A DNA stretch of 64,000 nt from Pseudomonas sp. GTDB lineage: Bacteria; Pseudomonadota; Gammaproteobacteria; Pseudomonadales; Pseudomonadaceae. Below, piece by piece: positions 9,050 to 17,254 of this stretch. Each line of letters opens with the position of its first letter. Position 1 is the stretch's first letter. Location of the stretch: the NCBI RefSeq assembly GCF_030684895.1, contig NZ_JAUXXP010000013.1, forward strand, positions 62,001-126,000. Reading direction: 5' to 3'. A program made the translations under genes and the position numbers. The notes beneath the pieces were generated by a model. It did no database searches. It saw only the letters and a program-made list of their open reading frames with translations, and was not told the origin of the DNA.

Positions 9050-11194
9050 CTAACTGATTTCCCGACGAAACGGCGGCAAGGCATTGAGAATCGACTTGCC
9101 ATAACGCTGAGTGACCACGCGCCGGTCGAGCAAGGTGATAATGCCGCGATCCGCTTCGGTGCGCAGCAGTCGGCCGCAGGCCTGCACCAGACGCAACGAA
9201 GCATCCGGCACGGCAATTTCCATAAAGGGGTTGCCGCCACGCGCTTCGATCCATTCGGCCAGGGCCGCTTCCACCGGATCGTCCGGCACGGCGAAGGGAA
9301 TCTTGGCGATCACCACATGCTCGCAGTAGGCGCCGGGCAGATCGACACCCTCAGCAAAGCTGGCCAGGCCAAACAGCACGCTTTCCTCACCGCTATCGAC
9401 CCGCGCCTTGTGTTTGTTCAGGGTTTCCTGCTTGGACAGGTTGCCCTGGATAAACACCCGCTTGCGCCAGTCGCGCTCTAGGCCGTCGAAGACCTCCTGC
9501 ATCTGCTTGCGCGAGGAAAACAGCACCAGGGTGCCGCGCGAGCCCTCAACCAGACCAGGTAAGTCGCGAATAATCGCGGCCGTATGCGCCACCGCATCAC
9601 GCGGATCGGCGTTCAGGTTGGGCACCCGCAGCACACCGGCGTCGGCGTGATGGAACGGGCTCGGCACCACGGTAGTGACCGCCACTTTCGGCAAGCCGGC
9701 GCGCATGCGGTAGCGATCAAAGGTGCCCAGCGCCGTCAGGGTCGCCGAGGTCACCAGGGCGCCATAGGCGACATTCCACAGGTTACGCCGCAGGGTTTCC
9801 GCCGCCAGAATCGGGCTGGCATTGACCTCGATATCAAACAGCGCACCGCTGTCGGCCAGGGTCAGCCAGCGCGCCATCGGCGGGCTTTCCTCCGGGTCTT
9901 CAGCGGTAAAGGCCAGCCACAGTTCCCAGTTGCCCTTGGCGCGCGCCAGCAGGCTGCCGAACAGCGGGTACCATTCCTCGGCCTGATGACTGGCAATACC
10001 AACAGCGCCCTCACCATCCATGGCCTCCTTGAGCTGTTCAGTCACGCCAGTAAACAGATCATTGAGCTTGGAAAAGCCCTTTTTCAGCTCCAGGCCCAGT
10101 TCAGTCAGGTGCTCCGGCACCACGCCGCCGACGAAACGATGGCGCGGCCGCTCACGGCCTTGCATATCCTCGCCCGGTTTGAAATCGGCGACCTGCTCGC
10201 AGGCGGCAAACATAAATTGCTGCTGAGTTTTGAGCTCCCGTGCCAGTTCCGGCACCTGCTCGATCAGCCGGCCTAGATCCCCTGGCAGTGGGTTCTGCGC
10301 CAGCAGCTTGGTCAGGTTCTTGTCGATCTGGGTCAGCCAATCGGCAGTCGAACGCAAGCGGGTAAAGTGGGCGAAATGGCCGATGGCCTTGTCCGGCAAA
10401 TGGTGGCCTTCGTCGAACACGTAAAGGGTGTCGCGCGGGTCCGGCAGCACCGCGCCGCCGCCCAGCGCCAGGTCGGCCAGGACCATGTCATGGTTGGTGA
10501 CGATAACGTCGACCTTGCCCATGCCCTCGCGCGCCTTGTAGAAGGCGCACTGCTGAAAGTTCGGACAATGGCGGTTGGTGCACTGGCTGTGATCGGTGGT
10601 CAGCTGCGACCAGCGCGTGTCTTCCAGCTCTTCCGGCCAGCTGTCGCGGTCGCCGTCCCATTTATTGCCGGCGAGTTTTTCGATCATCGTGGTGAACAGC
10701 TTCTGGCTCTGCTCATCCACATCGATCTTGAAGCCTTCTTCCTCGAACAACTGGGCGGTGGCGCTCTGCGCCTGGCCTTCCTGCAGCAGAATATCGAGCT
10801 TGGACAGGCACAGATAACGCCCCCGCCCCTTGGCCAGGGCGAAGCTAAAGTTCAGCCCGCTATTGCGCATCAGGTCCGGCAGATCCTTGTGCACGATCTG
10901 CTCTTGCAGGGCTACGGTGGCCGTGGCGATCACCAGACGTTTACCCGCCGCCTTGGCAGTGGGAATCGCCGCCAGGCTGTAGGCCACGGTCTTGCCCGTA
11001 CCGGTGCCGGCTTCAACCGCGACCACTGCAGGATCACCCAGGCGCCTGCCTTCGTCGTCAGTCTTGATCGCACCCAGCACCTTGGCGATTTCAGCAATCA
11101 TCAGGCGCTGGCCATAACGCGGCTTGAGCGACTTGGCTTCGAGAAAACGGGAATAGGCGCCCTGGATCTGGGACTTGAGTTCGGTACTGAGCAT
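9050..11194 (-). CDS. dinG: ATP-dependent DNA helicase DinG
   Basis: XPD-like superfamily 2 helicase (5' to 3') with an iron-sulfur cluster, unwinding R-loops and other structures during repair. The 714 residues match DinG. Walker A is EAGTGTGKT (61-69) and the DEAH-type box is DEGHH (261-265). Four cysteines (129, 205, 210, 216) in the expected arrangement can ligate a 4Fe-4S cluster. Motif VI reads QACGRLLRTEADRG near the C-terminus. A candidate LexA box lies 21-36 bases before the ATG, in line with the damage-inducible behaviour known for the E. coli gene. Confidence 0.95.
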   Translation of the reverse strand: MLSTELKSQIQGAYSRFLEAKSLKPRYGQRLMIAEIAKVLGAIKTDDEGRRLGDPAVVAVEAGTGTGKTVAYSLAAIPTAKAAGKRLVIATATVALQEQIVHKDLPDLMRNSGLNFSFALAKGRGRYLCLSKLDILLQEGQAQSATAQLFEEEGFKIDVDEQSQKLFTTMIEKLAGNKWDGDRDSWPEELEDTRWSQLTTDHSQCTNRHCPNFQQCAFYKAREGMGKVDVIVTNHDMVLADLALGGGAVLPDPRDTLYVFDEGHHLPDKAIGHFAHFTRLRSTADWLTQIDKNLTKLLAQNPLPGDLGRLIEQVPELARELKTQQQFMFAACEQVADFKPGEDMQGRERPRHRFVGGVVPEHLTELGLELKKGFSKLNDLFTGVTEQLKEAMDGEGAVGIASHQAEEWYPLFGSLLARAKGNWELWLAFTAEDPEESPPMARWLTLADSGALFDIEVNASPILAAETLRRNLWNVAYGALVTSATLTALGTFDRYRMRAGLPKVAVTTVVPSPFHHADAGVLRVPNLNADPRDAVAHTAAIIRDLPGLVEGSRGTLVLFSSRKQMQEVFDGLERDWRKRVFIQGNLSKQETLNKHKARVDSGEESVLFGLASFAEGVDLPGAYCEHVVIAKIPFAVPDDPVEAALAEWIEARGGNPFMEIAVPDASLRLVQACGRLLRTEADRGIITLLDRRVVTQRYGKSILNALPPFRREIS

Positions 11195-11214
11195 GGGATC
11201 TTGGCGCGAAAAGG

Positions 11215-11230
11215 CTGGATAAATTTTCAG
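11215..11230 (-). promoter_or_regulatory. Candidate LexA (SOS) box upstream of dinG
   Basis: CTGGATAAATTTTCAG has the CTG-N10-CAG form and matches 12 of 16 positions of the E. coli/Pseudomonas LexA consensus with an AT-rich core. It sits 21-36 bases before the dinG start, a typical repressor position. No binding data are available here. Confidence 0.6.
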
Positions 11231-11284
11231 TGTTTGTAATCGGCGGCTATCATAGCGCGCTAATTGATCCAGCGCTGAACCGCT

Positions 11285-11366
11285 TAGAACCTGTTTACGA
11301 TCTCGCGAGCTAGAGCCTGTTTCTAACGCCGCAGGGCCGACGCGCAGCAGATCGTAAATAGACTCT
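11285..11366. repeat. REP-like imperfect palindrome upstream of the CopD-like gene
   Basis: TTTACGATCT (11294-11303) is repeated inverted as AGATCGTAAA (11349-11358), with further partial symmetry outside. The direct near-repeats AACCTGTTT and AGCCTGTTT lie in the left half. It looks like a non-coding repetitive element in the gap between the divergent dinG and CopD-like gene. Confidence 0.55.
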
Positions 11367-11386
11367 TAACCAACAGGAGTGCCCGC

Positions 11387-11851
11387 ATGACCCCATACGC
11401 CTTCGTCTACAGCCTGCACCTGCTCGCCGCCCTGATCTGGGTGGGCGGTATGTTCTTCGCGTGGATGATCCTGCGCCCGGCAGCCGTCGCCGCATTGGAA
11501 GCCCCGTCCCGCCTGAAACTCTGGCTGGAAGTCTTCCCACGTTTTTTCTACTGGGTATGGGCGGCGGTGATTGTGCTGCCGCTCACCGGCGTGGGCATGC
11601 TGCACCTGCGCTTTAGCGGCTTCGATACCGCGCCACGCTACGTGCACATCATGATGGGGCTGTATATCGCCATGCTGGCGCTGTTTCTGCGGATTCAGGC
11701 ACTGCAACTGCCTGAACTGCGCCGTGCCGTGGCGGCAGAGGATTGGCCGACTGGCGGCGCCGTGCTTGGGCGTATTCGCCGGCTGGTCGGCATCAACTTA
11801 TTGCTGGGGTTACTGGTGGTGGCAATCGCCGGCATCCGCCCCTCGTTCTAA
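11387..11851 (+). CDS. CopD-family integral membrane protein
   Basis: A 154-residue membrane protein with four predicted transmembrane helices. The N-terminal YSLHLLAALIWVGGMFFAWMILRP resembles the copper-resistance D domain, including a His in helix 1 and a conserved W-V-G-G. AGGAG lies seven bases upstream of the ATG. Related proteins are annotated as CopD family or conserved membrane protein. A role in copper or haem handling is inference only, since no copC or cop regulator gene is adjacent. Confidence 0.75.
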   Translation: MTPYAFVYSLHLLAALIWVGGMFFAWMILRPAAVAALEAPSRLKLWLEVFPRFFYWVWAAVIVLPLTGVGMLHLRFSGFDTAPRYVHIMMGLYIAMLALFLRIQALQLPELRRAVAAEDWPTGGAVLGRIRRLVGINLLLGLLVVAIAGIRPSF

Positions 11852-11904
11852 GCGCGGTCAAGCAACCGCGGCCTAAGGGCAGCGGTTAGCACCACACAAC
11901 GGCA

Positions 11905-12666
11905 TTAGAACTGCACGATATTCAGCGCGCCTGCTGGGCCTGGCTCACCGGCGCGCCCTGCCTGCCCTGGCTTGCCGTCGCGAGCACCATCGGTGCTGTA
12001 CAACCAGCACCCCTTGCTCACACCGCCTTGGCCGCCGGCACCAGGCGCGCCCGGCTGACCGCCGTTGCCACCATCCAGACGCACCTGTAACTGCTCAACC
12101 GGGAAACCTTGCGGGACTTCCAGGCGCACCTGCGAGCCAGCAGCACCCGGCTGGCCGTCACCACCATTCAAACCATCATGACCGCGACTGGCTTCACCCC
12201 AGGTGCAGCCACCTGGCTTGCCATCGGCACCGGCAAGGCCGGCATAACCAGGCGCACCGGTACCGCCACGGGCATCCAGCACCAGATTTTCCAGGGACAC
12301 GGCTTGCAAGCGCAGGCTCAGGTTACGCCCTGGCAATGCCGGTTTTTCAGCACGGCCCTGAGCGCCACGCGCACTGATCTGTGCGCCACTGGCAATCTCG
12401 GCGGTTTCCACTTCAAGACGCAGCACCTGATCACTGGGGGCAATCGCCAGACGTGCGTCGCGACCCAGGGTTAGCTGCGCCACGCGAATTTCGGTCAAGC
12501 CTGGGGGAATCAACAAGGTGCCGTGATCAGCAATCTCTAGACGGTCCAACAACAACACGCTGGTATTGCTCGGCAGACGCATAACCGCATGGGAATCGAC
12601 TTCAATCACCGCCTGGGCCAATGCCAGCGGGCTGAACAGCGCAGCAAGAGCGAGCAGCTTACGCAT
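11905..12666 (-). CDS. Secreted collagen-like protein with Gly-X-Y stretches
   Basis: A 253-residue protein with signal peptide MRKLLALAALFSPLALAQA. A beta-rich region (about 20-125) is followed by four separate Gly-X-Y-like runs, for example GAPGYAGLAGADGKPGG and GKPGQAGRAGEPGPAG, broken by non-collagen spacers. Two Cys residues, one in GGCTWGEA and one in KGCWLYST, could form a disulfide. It overlaps the upstream DUF1145 gene by 8 bases, so the two are probably translationally coupled. No precise family or function is recognised; a surface or matrix role is inference. Confidence 0.72.
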   Translation of the reverse strand: MRKLLALAALFSPLALAQAVIEVDSHAVMRLPSNTSVLLLDRLEIADHGTLLIPPGLTEIRVAQLTLGRDARLAIAPSDQVLRLEVETAEIASGAQISARGAQGRAEKPALPGRNLSLRLQAVSLENLVLDARGGTGAPGYAGLAGADGKPGGCTWGEASRGHDGLNGGDGQPGAAGSQVRLEVPQGFPVEQLQVRLDGGNGGQPGAPGAGGQGGVSKGCWLYSTDGARDGKPGQAGRAGEPGPAGALNIVQF

Positions 12667-12976
12667 TTTCGGCCTCCATCGGCAGCGCCTGCTCAGGCTC
12701 GGCTTCGGCGGCCGCAGCAGCTTGCTCAGTTGGCAACCCAAACAACTGAAAAACCCCAAATAACATGACTTGCATACGCTCTTGCGCCGGCTTGGGGCAA
12801 GCGGCGATACGCTTGTCAAAAAACCACAGTTCAAGCCCATGAATCAGCAGAATAAAAACCCCGGCGCCGTTCAACAGCAGCGCGAAGGGTTGTGCAAAGG
12901 GTTGCAGCAGATTGGCCAGTACGACGCCCCAGAACAATGCTGTCAGCACCTTACCCAACGTCAGAAATGTCTTCAT
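12659..12976 (-). CDS. DUF1145 family membrane protein
   Basis: A 105-residue protein. Two predicted transmembrane helices (about 8-28 and 33-53) include the GVVLANLLQPFAQPF segment typical of DUF1145 (YhhL-like). A cytoplasmic part follows, then an Ala/Glu-rich tail after about residue 82. The ATG at 12976 is chosen because it begins right before the first hydrophobic helix; the longer frame adds 11 charged residues. Its end overlaps the start of the collagen-like gene. Function unknown. Confidence 0.78.
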   Translation of the reverse strand: MKTFLTLGKVLTALFWGVVLANLLQPFAQPFALLLNGAGVFILLIHGLELWFFDKRIAACPKPAQERMQVMLFGVFQLFGLPTEQAAAAAEAEPEQALPMEAENA

Positions 12977-13041
12977 ATCCGCCCCCGGCAGTTTTTTATT
13001 TCGCTGCACCTTATCTGCTTTGGGAGTGTGCTGCCAGAAGA

Positions 13042-13155
13042 CCAGTAAAAACCATGGAGGCTGAGTGCCTTCAAAGCTTTTACTGGGTTGAAACGACTCT
13101 CTCGCTGGCAGGCCGTTGCGAACCCGGCAGGTGGGTTCGCAACGGCCTGCCAGCG
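13042..13155. repeat. Two inverted repeats, one a perfect 23-bp hairpin
   Basis: CCAGTAAAA (13042-13050) pairs with TTTTACTGG (13078-13086) over a 27-base loop. A perfect 23-bp stem follows (arms 13103-13125 and 13133-13155, 7-base loop), immediately after the stop codon of the OmpA-type lipoprotein gene on the minus strand. It lacks a T-run, so it may be a REP-type or mRNA-stabilising hairpin rather than a classical terminator. Confidence 0.75.
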
Positions 13156-13166
13156 CATCACATCAG

Positions 13167-13904
13167 TTAGGGTCGCGCTTCGACCTCTGCCTCCACCCGG
13201 CGGTTGATTGCCCGCCCAGATTCGCTGTCATTATCGGCGACCGGACGCGACTCGCCATATCCGACAGAGGAGACCCTGCCGCTGTCGATGCCATGCTGAT
13301 TGACCAGCACATCACGCACCGCATTGGCACGCCGTTCAGACAGCCCCTGGTTATAGGCATCACTGCCTATGGCATCGGTATGCCCTTCAACGGTCGTAGT
13401 GGTTTGTGGGTACTGCTTCATAAAGTCGGCGAGGCTCTTGATATCCGCCTGGCTGTCAGCTTTAACATCGGATTTATTGAAATCAAACTTCACATCCAGC
13501 TCTACCCGCACCGAATCCGCAACGTCGACGGAGTCAGGCTCTGCTTGGGCAGGCGTGCTGGCATATTCTTTTATTGGACAGCCGTTGTGGTGCACCGGCG
13601 TATTAGGAGGGGTTCCAGGGCAACGGTCACGACGATCAAAAACACCGTCACCGTCTTCATCACCATCCTGGGCGTAGCAAATCAGCGTACCAATGACCGC
13701 ACCGGCCACGGCTCCACCTGCTGCCCACGTAGAACTTTCGATTGCGCCCAGACCAGCACCGGTCAGACCGCCAATTGCACTGCACAGGGGCCAGTTCCCT
13801 TGGTTGAGCGGCGCATCTCCCGTACTGGAAGTTGTGACGCAACCTGAAAGAACACTGCTGACCAAGAGAATGGGGGCTACCCCCATCATGGATCTAACTC
13901 TCAT
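13167..13904 (-). CDS. OmpA-family lipoprotein with glycine zipper and a calcium-binding-type repeat
   Basis: A 245-residue protein. The signal peptide ends in LSGC (lipid Cys22). A glycine-zipper segment (about 40-70, GGLTGAGLGAIESS then GGAVAGAVIG) is followed by an acidic DxDxDG loop, DGDEDGDGVFDRRDRCPG, like a thrombospondin type 3 repeat, and an OmpA domain (about 125-245). The OmpA part has FDFNKSDVK, GHTDAIGSDAYNQGLSERRA and NRRVEAEVEARP. It is clearly a tandem paralogue of the next gene upstream (14031-14660) but carries an extra Asp-rich linker. It probably anchors the outer membrane to peptidoglycan. Confidence 0.88.
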   Translation of the reverse strand: MRVRSMMGVAPILLVSSVLSGCVTTSSTGDAPLNQGNWPLCSAIGGLTGAGLGAIESSTWAAGGAVAGAVIGTLICYAQDGDEDGDGVFDRRDRCPGTPPNTPVHHNGCPIKEYASTPAQAEPDSVDVADSVRVELDVKFDFNKSDVKADSQADIKSLADFMKQYPQTTTTVEGHTDAIGSDAYNQGLSERRANAVRDVLVNQHGIDSGRVSSVGYGESRPVADNDSESGRAINRRVEAEVEARP

Positions 13905-13974
13905 GGTAGAAATCTCCTGTAATGCCGGCTACTGCCGGTAACTAAGGAGTAAAGACCTACCCTTCAAGCTGCAC

Positions 13975-14005
13975 AAGCCAGACCCCGGAGGGTCTGGCTT
14001 GTTTT
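13975..14005 (+). terminator. Hairpin with T-run between the two OmpA-type genes
   Basis: Stem AAGCCAGACCC / GGGTCTGGCTT with a CGGA loop, followed on the plus strand by GTTTTC. The T-run is on the side opposite to the flanking minus-strand genes, so it may act as a weak or bidirectional barrier between the paralogues. Confidence 0.55.
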
Positions 14006-14030
14006 CTTCAGAAAGTCTGGGATCAGACGA

Positions 14031-14660
14031 TCAAGGACGAGCTTCTACTTCTGCTTCTACGCGGCGGTTGACGGCACGGCCGTCAGCACTGGCGTTGTCC
14101 GCAACCGGACGAGATTCGCCATAGCCCACAGCGTTAACGCGATTACTGCCTACGCCGTACTGGTTAACCAGTACATCACGTACCGCTTTAGCACGGCGCT
14201 CGGACAGGGTCTGGTTGTAAGCGTCGCTACCCACGGAGTCGGTATGACCTTCAACTACGGTGGTGGTTTGTGGGTATTGAGTCAGGAAGTCAGCCAAGTT
14301 TTTGATATCGCCGTAGCTTTCTGGTTTGACCTGAGCCTTGTCGAAGTCGAACTTGACGTCCAGCTCTACGCGTACAGCTTCGGCTGGTTCAGACACCACA
14401 ACTTCTTCAACTACCACGTCTTCAACCACAACAACCTGCTCATCGCTGGCACCATGCACCCAGCAATACGCTGCGGCCATACCTGCGCCAACTACTGCAC
14501 CGCCACCGGCCCATGTAGAGCTTTCAATAGCGCCCAGAGCAGCACCGCCCACACCGCCGATCGCGGCACAGGTTGGCCAATCCGTTTTCTGCAGCCCGGC
14601 ACAACCGGTCAAAAAGGTACTCGCGACAATCAGGGGTAATGCTTTCCTGGTGATGCTCAT
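14031..14660 (-). CDS. OmpA-family lipoprotein with glycine zipper (tandem paralogue)
   Basis: A 209-residue protein. The ATG at 14660 gives a signal peptide ending in LTGC (Cys20); the longer frame lacks signal features. Order: lipobox, glycine zipper (about 32-66), a Val/Glu-rich linker (VVVVEDVVVEEVVV), then an OmpA domain with FDFDKAQVK, GHTDSVGSDAYNQTLSERRA and NRRVEAEVEARP. It shares the last nine residues and most of the OmpA domain with its downstream neighbour, differing mainly in the linker. It is divergent from the DUF6231 gene. Confidence 0.88.
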   Translation of the reverse strand: MSITRKALPLIVASTFLTGCAGLQKTDWPTCAAIGGVGGAALGAIESSTWAGGGAVVGAGMAAAYCWVHGASDEQVVVVEDVVVEEVVVSEPAEAVRVELDVKFDFDKAQVKPESYGDIKNLADFLTQYPQTTTVVEGHTDSVGSDAYNQTLSERRAKAVRDVLVNQYGVGSNRVNAVGYGESRPVADNASADGRAVNRRVEAEVEARP

Positions 14661-14824
14661 ATATACGTCTCCTATTGGTAAATCGGCAAAAACCGATACT
14701 GACGAAGTAAAGACGCCAGTCGCAAAATAAGCCAGAGAATATGCAAACGCATTACTAGCACGATCCGCACTAGGCCGCACTGCTGCTGCACGTTAGTCTT
14801 TGCGCACTTGAGCGAGGAGCCGTT

Positions 14825-15322
14825 ATGTCTGCAACCCCATCCACCCGCACACCCCAGCAAGCCCTTGCCGCCCTATTGGCACGCTACACCCCAGAACGCC
14901 TGTTGCTCGTCGGTAGCCGAAAACTACCTGCGATTGATGCTTTTATCCAGGCCCATCCAAGCTGCCACTTGGTTCACGCGGATGCAGGCGCACTTCCCTG
15001 CGAAGTGGCCGCGCAACGTTTTGATCTGGCGTTGATCGTCGATTGCCTTGAGCACCTGCCAAAACGCACGGGACTAGAGCTGCTCGGCGGCATTCGCAAC
15101 CTGAATGCCAGCCGTATGGCTGTGCTGGTCGATCTGCAGGCCTGTGACTGGAAAGAAACCGACTTCTTTGCCCTGGCCCTGCAGGCCAGCGAATGCTTCC
15201 AGCGCGATGAACAGACACTCAACCTGTTCACTTACGACTTGCTCGACTACAAGCAAGTACCTGACTGGCTGAACGCCAAGTTCTGGGCCAACCCGGAGAA
15301 TTTTGGGAAGTACTGGTGGTAA
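14825..15322 (+). CDS. DUF6231 family protein, methyltransferase-like
   Basis: A 165-residue cytoplasmic protein. A Rossmann-like start ([14 protein letters not shown], then [11 protein letters not shown] and [15 protein letters not shown]) resembles a small SAM-dependent methyltransferase core, but the glycine-rich SAM loop is reduced to VGSR. I recognise the pseudomonad DUF6231 type by its [28 protein letters not shown] ending. GAGGAG lies six bases before the ATG. It forms an operon with the ychJ-like gene, four bases downstream. Activity unknown. Confidence 0.78.
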   Translation: MSATPSTRTPQQALAALLARYTPERLLLVGSRKLPAIDAFIQAHPSCHLVHADAGALPCEVAAQRFDLALIVDCLEHLPKRTGLELLGGIRNLNASRMAVLVDLQACDWKETDFFALALQASECFQRDEQTLNLFTYDLLDYKQVPDWLNAKFWANPENFGKYWW

Positions 15323-15326
15323 GCCC

Positions 15327-15797
15327 ATGAGCAGCACAACCTGCCCCTGCGGCAGCGGGCAACTGCTGACACTCTGCTGCGGCCGTTATCACGCAGGTAC
15401 TCCGGCACCCAGCGCCGAAAGCTTGATGCGCTCACGCTACAGCGCCTACGCCTTGGGACTGATTGATTACCTGGTGCACAGCACACTACCGGCCCAACAA
15501 GCCGGCCTCGCCCAGGAGGCCATTCAAACCTGGAGCCTGGGCAGCACCTGGCTTGGGCTTGAGGTCGAGCAGGCACAGCTGATCGAGGGCGAACCGCAAC
15601 ACGCCTACGTCACCTTCACCGCACATTGGCGTGATGAAGGCGGCACACACAGCCACCGCGAACGCTCGGCATTCGTACGAAATAACGACAGCTGGTATTT
15701 CATTGACCCGACTGTCGAGTTGAAACTTGGTCGCAATGACCCCTGCCCTTGCGCCAGCGGGCTGAAGTTCAAGAAGTGCTGTGCCAGCTATTGCTGA
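15327..15797 (+). CDS. YchJ family (UPF0225) protein with N- and C-terminal SEC-C motifs
   Basis: A 156-residue protein of the YchJ family. The N-terminus has [17 protein letters not shown] and the C-terminus [13 protein letters not shown], two SEC-C zinc-binding motifs as also found at the end of SecA. Between them is the family core [17 protein letters not shown] followed by an NTF2-like fold with WYFIDPTVE. The ATG at 15327 is four bases after the preceding stop. The biochemical role is not established; metal binding through the Cys clusters is inferred from the motifs. Confidence 0.88.
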   Translation: MSSTTCPCGSGQLLTLCCGRYHAGTPAPSAESLMRSRYSAYALGLIDYLVHSTLPAQQAGLAQEAIQTWSLGSTWLGLEVEQAQLIEGEPQHAYVTFTAHWRDEGGTHSHRERSAFVRNNDSWYFIDPTVELKLGRNDPCPCASGLKFKKCCASYC

Positions 15798-15864
15798 TTG
15801 CTGATTGCTGAGGCGGATTGAACGCGCAGAAAGCACCGGCAACGTGCTTTCTGCGCGCTGCAGG

Positions 15865-16440
15865 CTAATCCTGCAATTTCAAATGGGAGATATCCGGTGG
15901 CGGCCCGGCCGGGGCTTTTTTCGCCTCGCCCATGTCGCTGCCGGGTGGCGCCAGGCTGAACTGTGACAAGTCAAGGACTGGGGCCTGTACCTGCGGTTTG
16001 CCATCCTGTACATCGTCGCCCAATGGCGCAATGCCAAAATCTGGCGCATCGACTTCCGCAAACGCCGCCATATATTCATCACGCGGTGCTATTTCCAGAC
16101 GCCCCGTCGGCTGGCTACTGGCAGCCACCGAAACAGGTGTCGCTGCCGAGGCCGCAAGGGGCGCGGTGGTCACAGCTGGCGGCGCGGCCAACTCGATTTC
16201 TTCGATCTCATCGTCCAGGCAGGCCACTTCAGCCACAGCCCCAGCGCGCTCCAGAGTTGAGCGGTATTTTTCCGCACCCGCTGCATCCAGGTTGCTTTTG
16301 ATGACAATGCGCCGCCCCGAGAACAGCAACGCAAGACGCTGCTCATCCGCCTGGAACAACTTGCCCAGATTGGCTTTTACCAACTCCAGCTGCGCACCCG
16401 GAACCAGTTGCGCGCTGAAGGCAATTTCGTAGCGAGCCAT
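15865..16440 (-). CDS. Conserved pseudomonad protein of unknown function
   Basis: A 191-residue protein with no signal peptide. The N-terminal 80 residues (ARYEIAFSAQLVPGAQLE, then GRRIVIKSNLDAAGAEKYRSTLERAGA) look like a compact alpha/beta domain. An Ala/Pro/Val-rich low-complexity linker follows, then an acidic C-terminal part ending DISHLKLQD. The ATG at 16440 is chosen over an ATG six bases upstream because AGGAG has a spacing of seven to this start and only one to the other. I do not recognise the family. Confidence 0.72.
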   Translation of the reverse strand: MARYEIAFSAQLVPGAQLELVKANLGKLFQADEQRLALLFSGRRIVIKSNLDAAGAEKYRSTLERAGAVAEVACLDDEIEEIELAAPPAVTTAPLAASAATPVSVAASSQPTGRLEIAPRDEYMAAFAEVDAPDFGIAPLGDDVQDGKPQVQAPVLDLSQFSLAPPGSDMGEAKKAPAGPPPDISHLKLQD

Positions 16441-16552
16441 GGTCATACTCCTGTCCTATTCGTTGCTCAGTATGGCGCAGGTTTTTTTACCGTCACAACA
16501 GGTGGCAGCCAAGCACTTGCTTGTTACACTGATGCGTCATTCGGAGTATGCA

Positions 16553-17044
16553 ATGTTTTATCAGGCGCAAACGATAAGAATTCTCAGCCTATTGATGTTT
16601 TTTGGCCTCCTGTCGGGCCTTGGCGGTTGCTCCTCTTCAGGCGATCTTAAATCGCCCGAAGTGCGTCTCGTTAAAGTCGACGTGGTTAAAGCCAAATTGC
16701 TGGAACAGCATTTCACGCTGCGCTTTCGCATTGATAACCCCAATAACTTCAGCCTGCCGGTGCGCGGGATGGATTACTTGGTGTACCTGAACCAGGTCAA
16801 GCTGGCTGAAGGCGAATCCAATGTTTCGTTTTCTGTACCGGCGCACGGCCACCATAATTTCTCCATACCGGTGCGCACCAACCTCTGGCGACATTTACGC
16901 CAGATCGTCAAAGCCCTGGAAAAACCCGACCAACCCATCCCCTATCGCCTGCAAGGTGCGGTGAAAACCGGCTGGTTGTTCGGACAGAGCGTGCACATGT
17001 CGCGCAATGGCGAGATAATTCCCGGCGATTACATCCCGGAGTAA
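16553..17044 (+). CDS. LEA type 2 family lipoprotein
   Basis: A 163-residue protein. A hydrophobic leader ends in LGGC (Cys26). One Lea14-like immunoglobulin-type beta domain follows (about 40-150): [27 protein letters not shown] then [13 protein letters not shown], ending in the exported loop [14 protein letters not shown]. The ATG at 16553, preceded by GGAG at seven bases, is preferred over a start 114 bases upstream that would overlap the divergent gene. The family is linked to desiccation or stress tolerance in plants; the bacterial role is unknown. Confidence 0.83.
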   Translation: MFYQAQTIRILSLLMFFGLLSGLGGCSSSGDLKSPEVRLVKVDVVKAKLLEQHFTLRFRIDNPNNFSLPVRGMDYLVYLNQVKLAEGESNVSFSVPAHGHHNFSIPVRTNLWRHLRQIVKALEKPDQPIPYRLQGAVKTGWLFGQSVHMSRNGEIIPGDYIPE

Positions 17045-17049
17045 CTCGC

Positions 17050-17247
17050 ATGACCCAGCAAGAACACGTCCACGGCCCTGATTGCAATCATGACCACGAC
17101 CACAGCCATGATCACGGCCACGTGCATGGTCCAAACTGCAACCACGGCCACCAGGAACCTGCGCGCAACGCCCTAAAAGACGTTGGCCGCAACGACCCGT
17201 GCCCGTGCGGCAGCGAGAAAAAATTCAAAAAATGCCACGGCGCGTAA
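17050..17247 (+). CDS. Small His-rich protein with C-terminal SEC-C motif
   Basis: A 65-residue protein. The first half is a His/Asp/Asn-rich repeat with two copies of the H(V)HGP-(D/N)-CNH pattern separated by an [11 protein letters not shown] run, a likely Ni2+/Zn2+/Cu+ binding tail. The second half is a SEC-C motif, [17 protein letters not shown]. It starts six bases after the LEA2 gene and is followed eight bases on by the DUF2489 gene, so it is part of a small operon. A metal-storage or delivery function is inference. Confidence 0.82.
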   Translation: MTQQEHVHGPDCNHDHDHSHDHGHVHGPNCNHGHQEPARNALKDVGRNDPCPCGSEKKFKKCHGA

Positions 17248-17254
17248 GCCTGTA

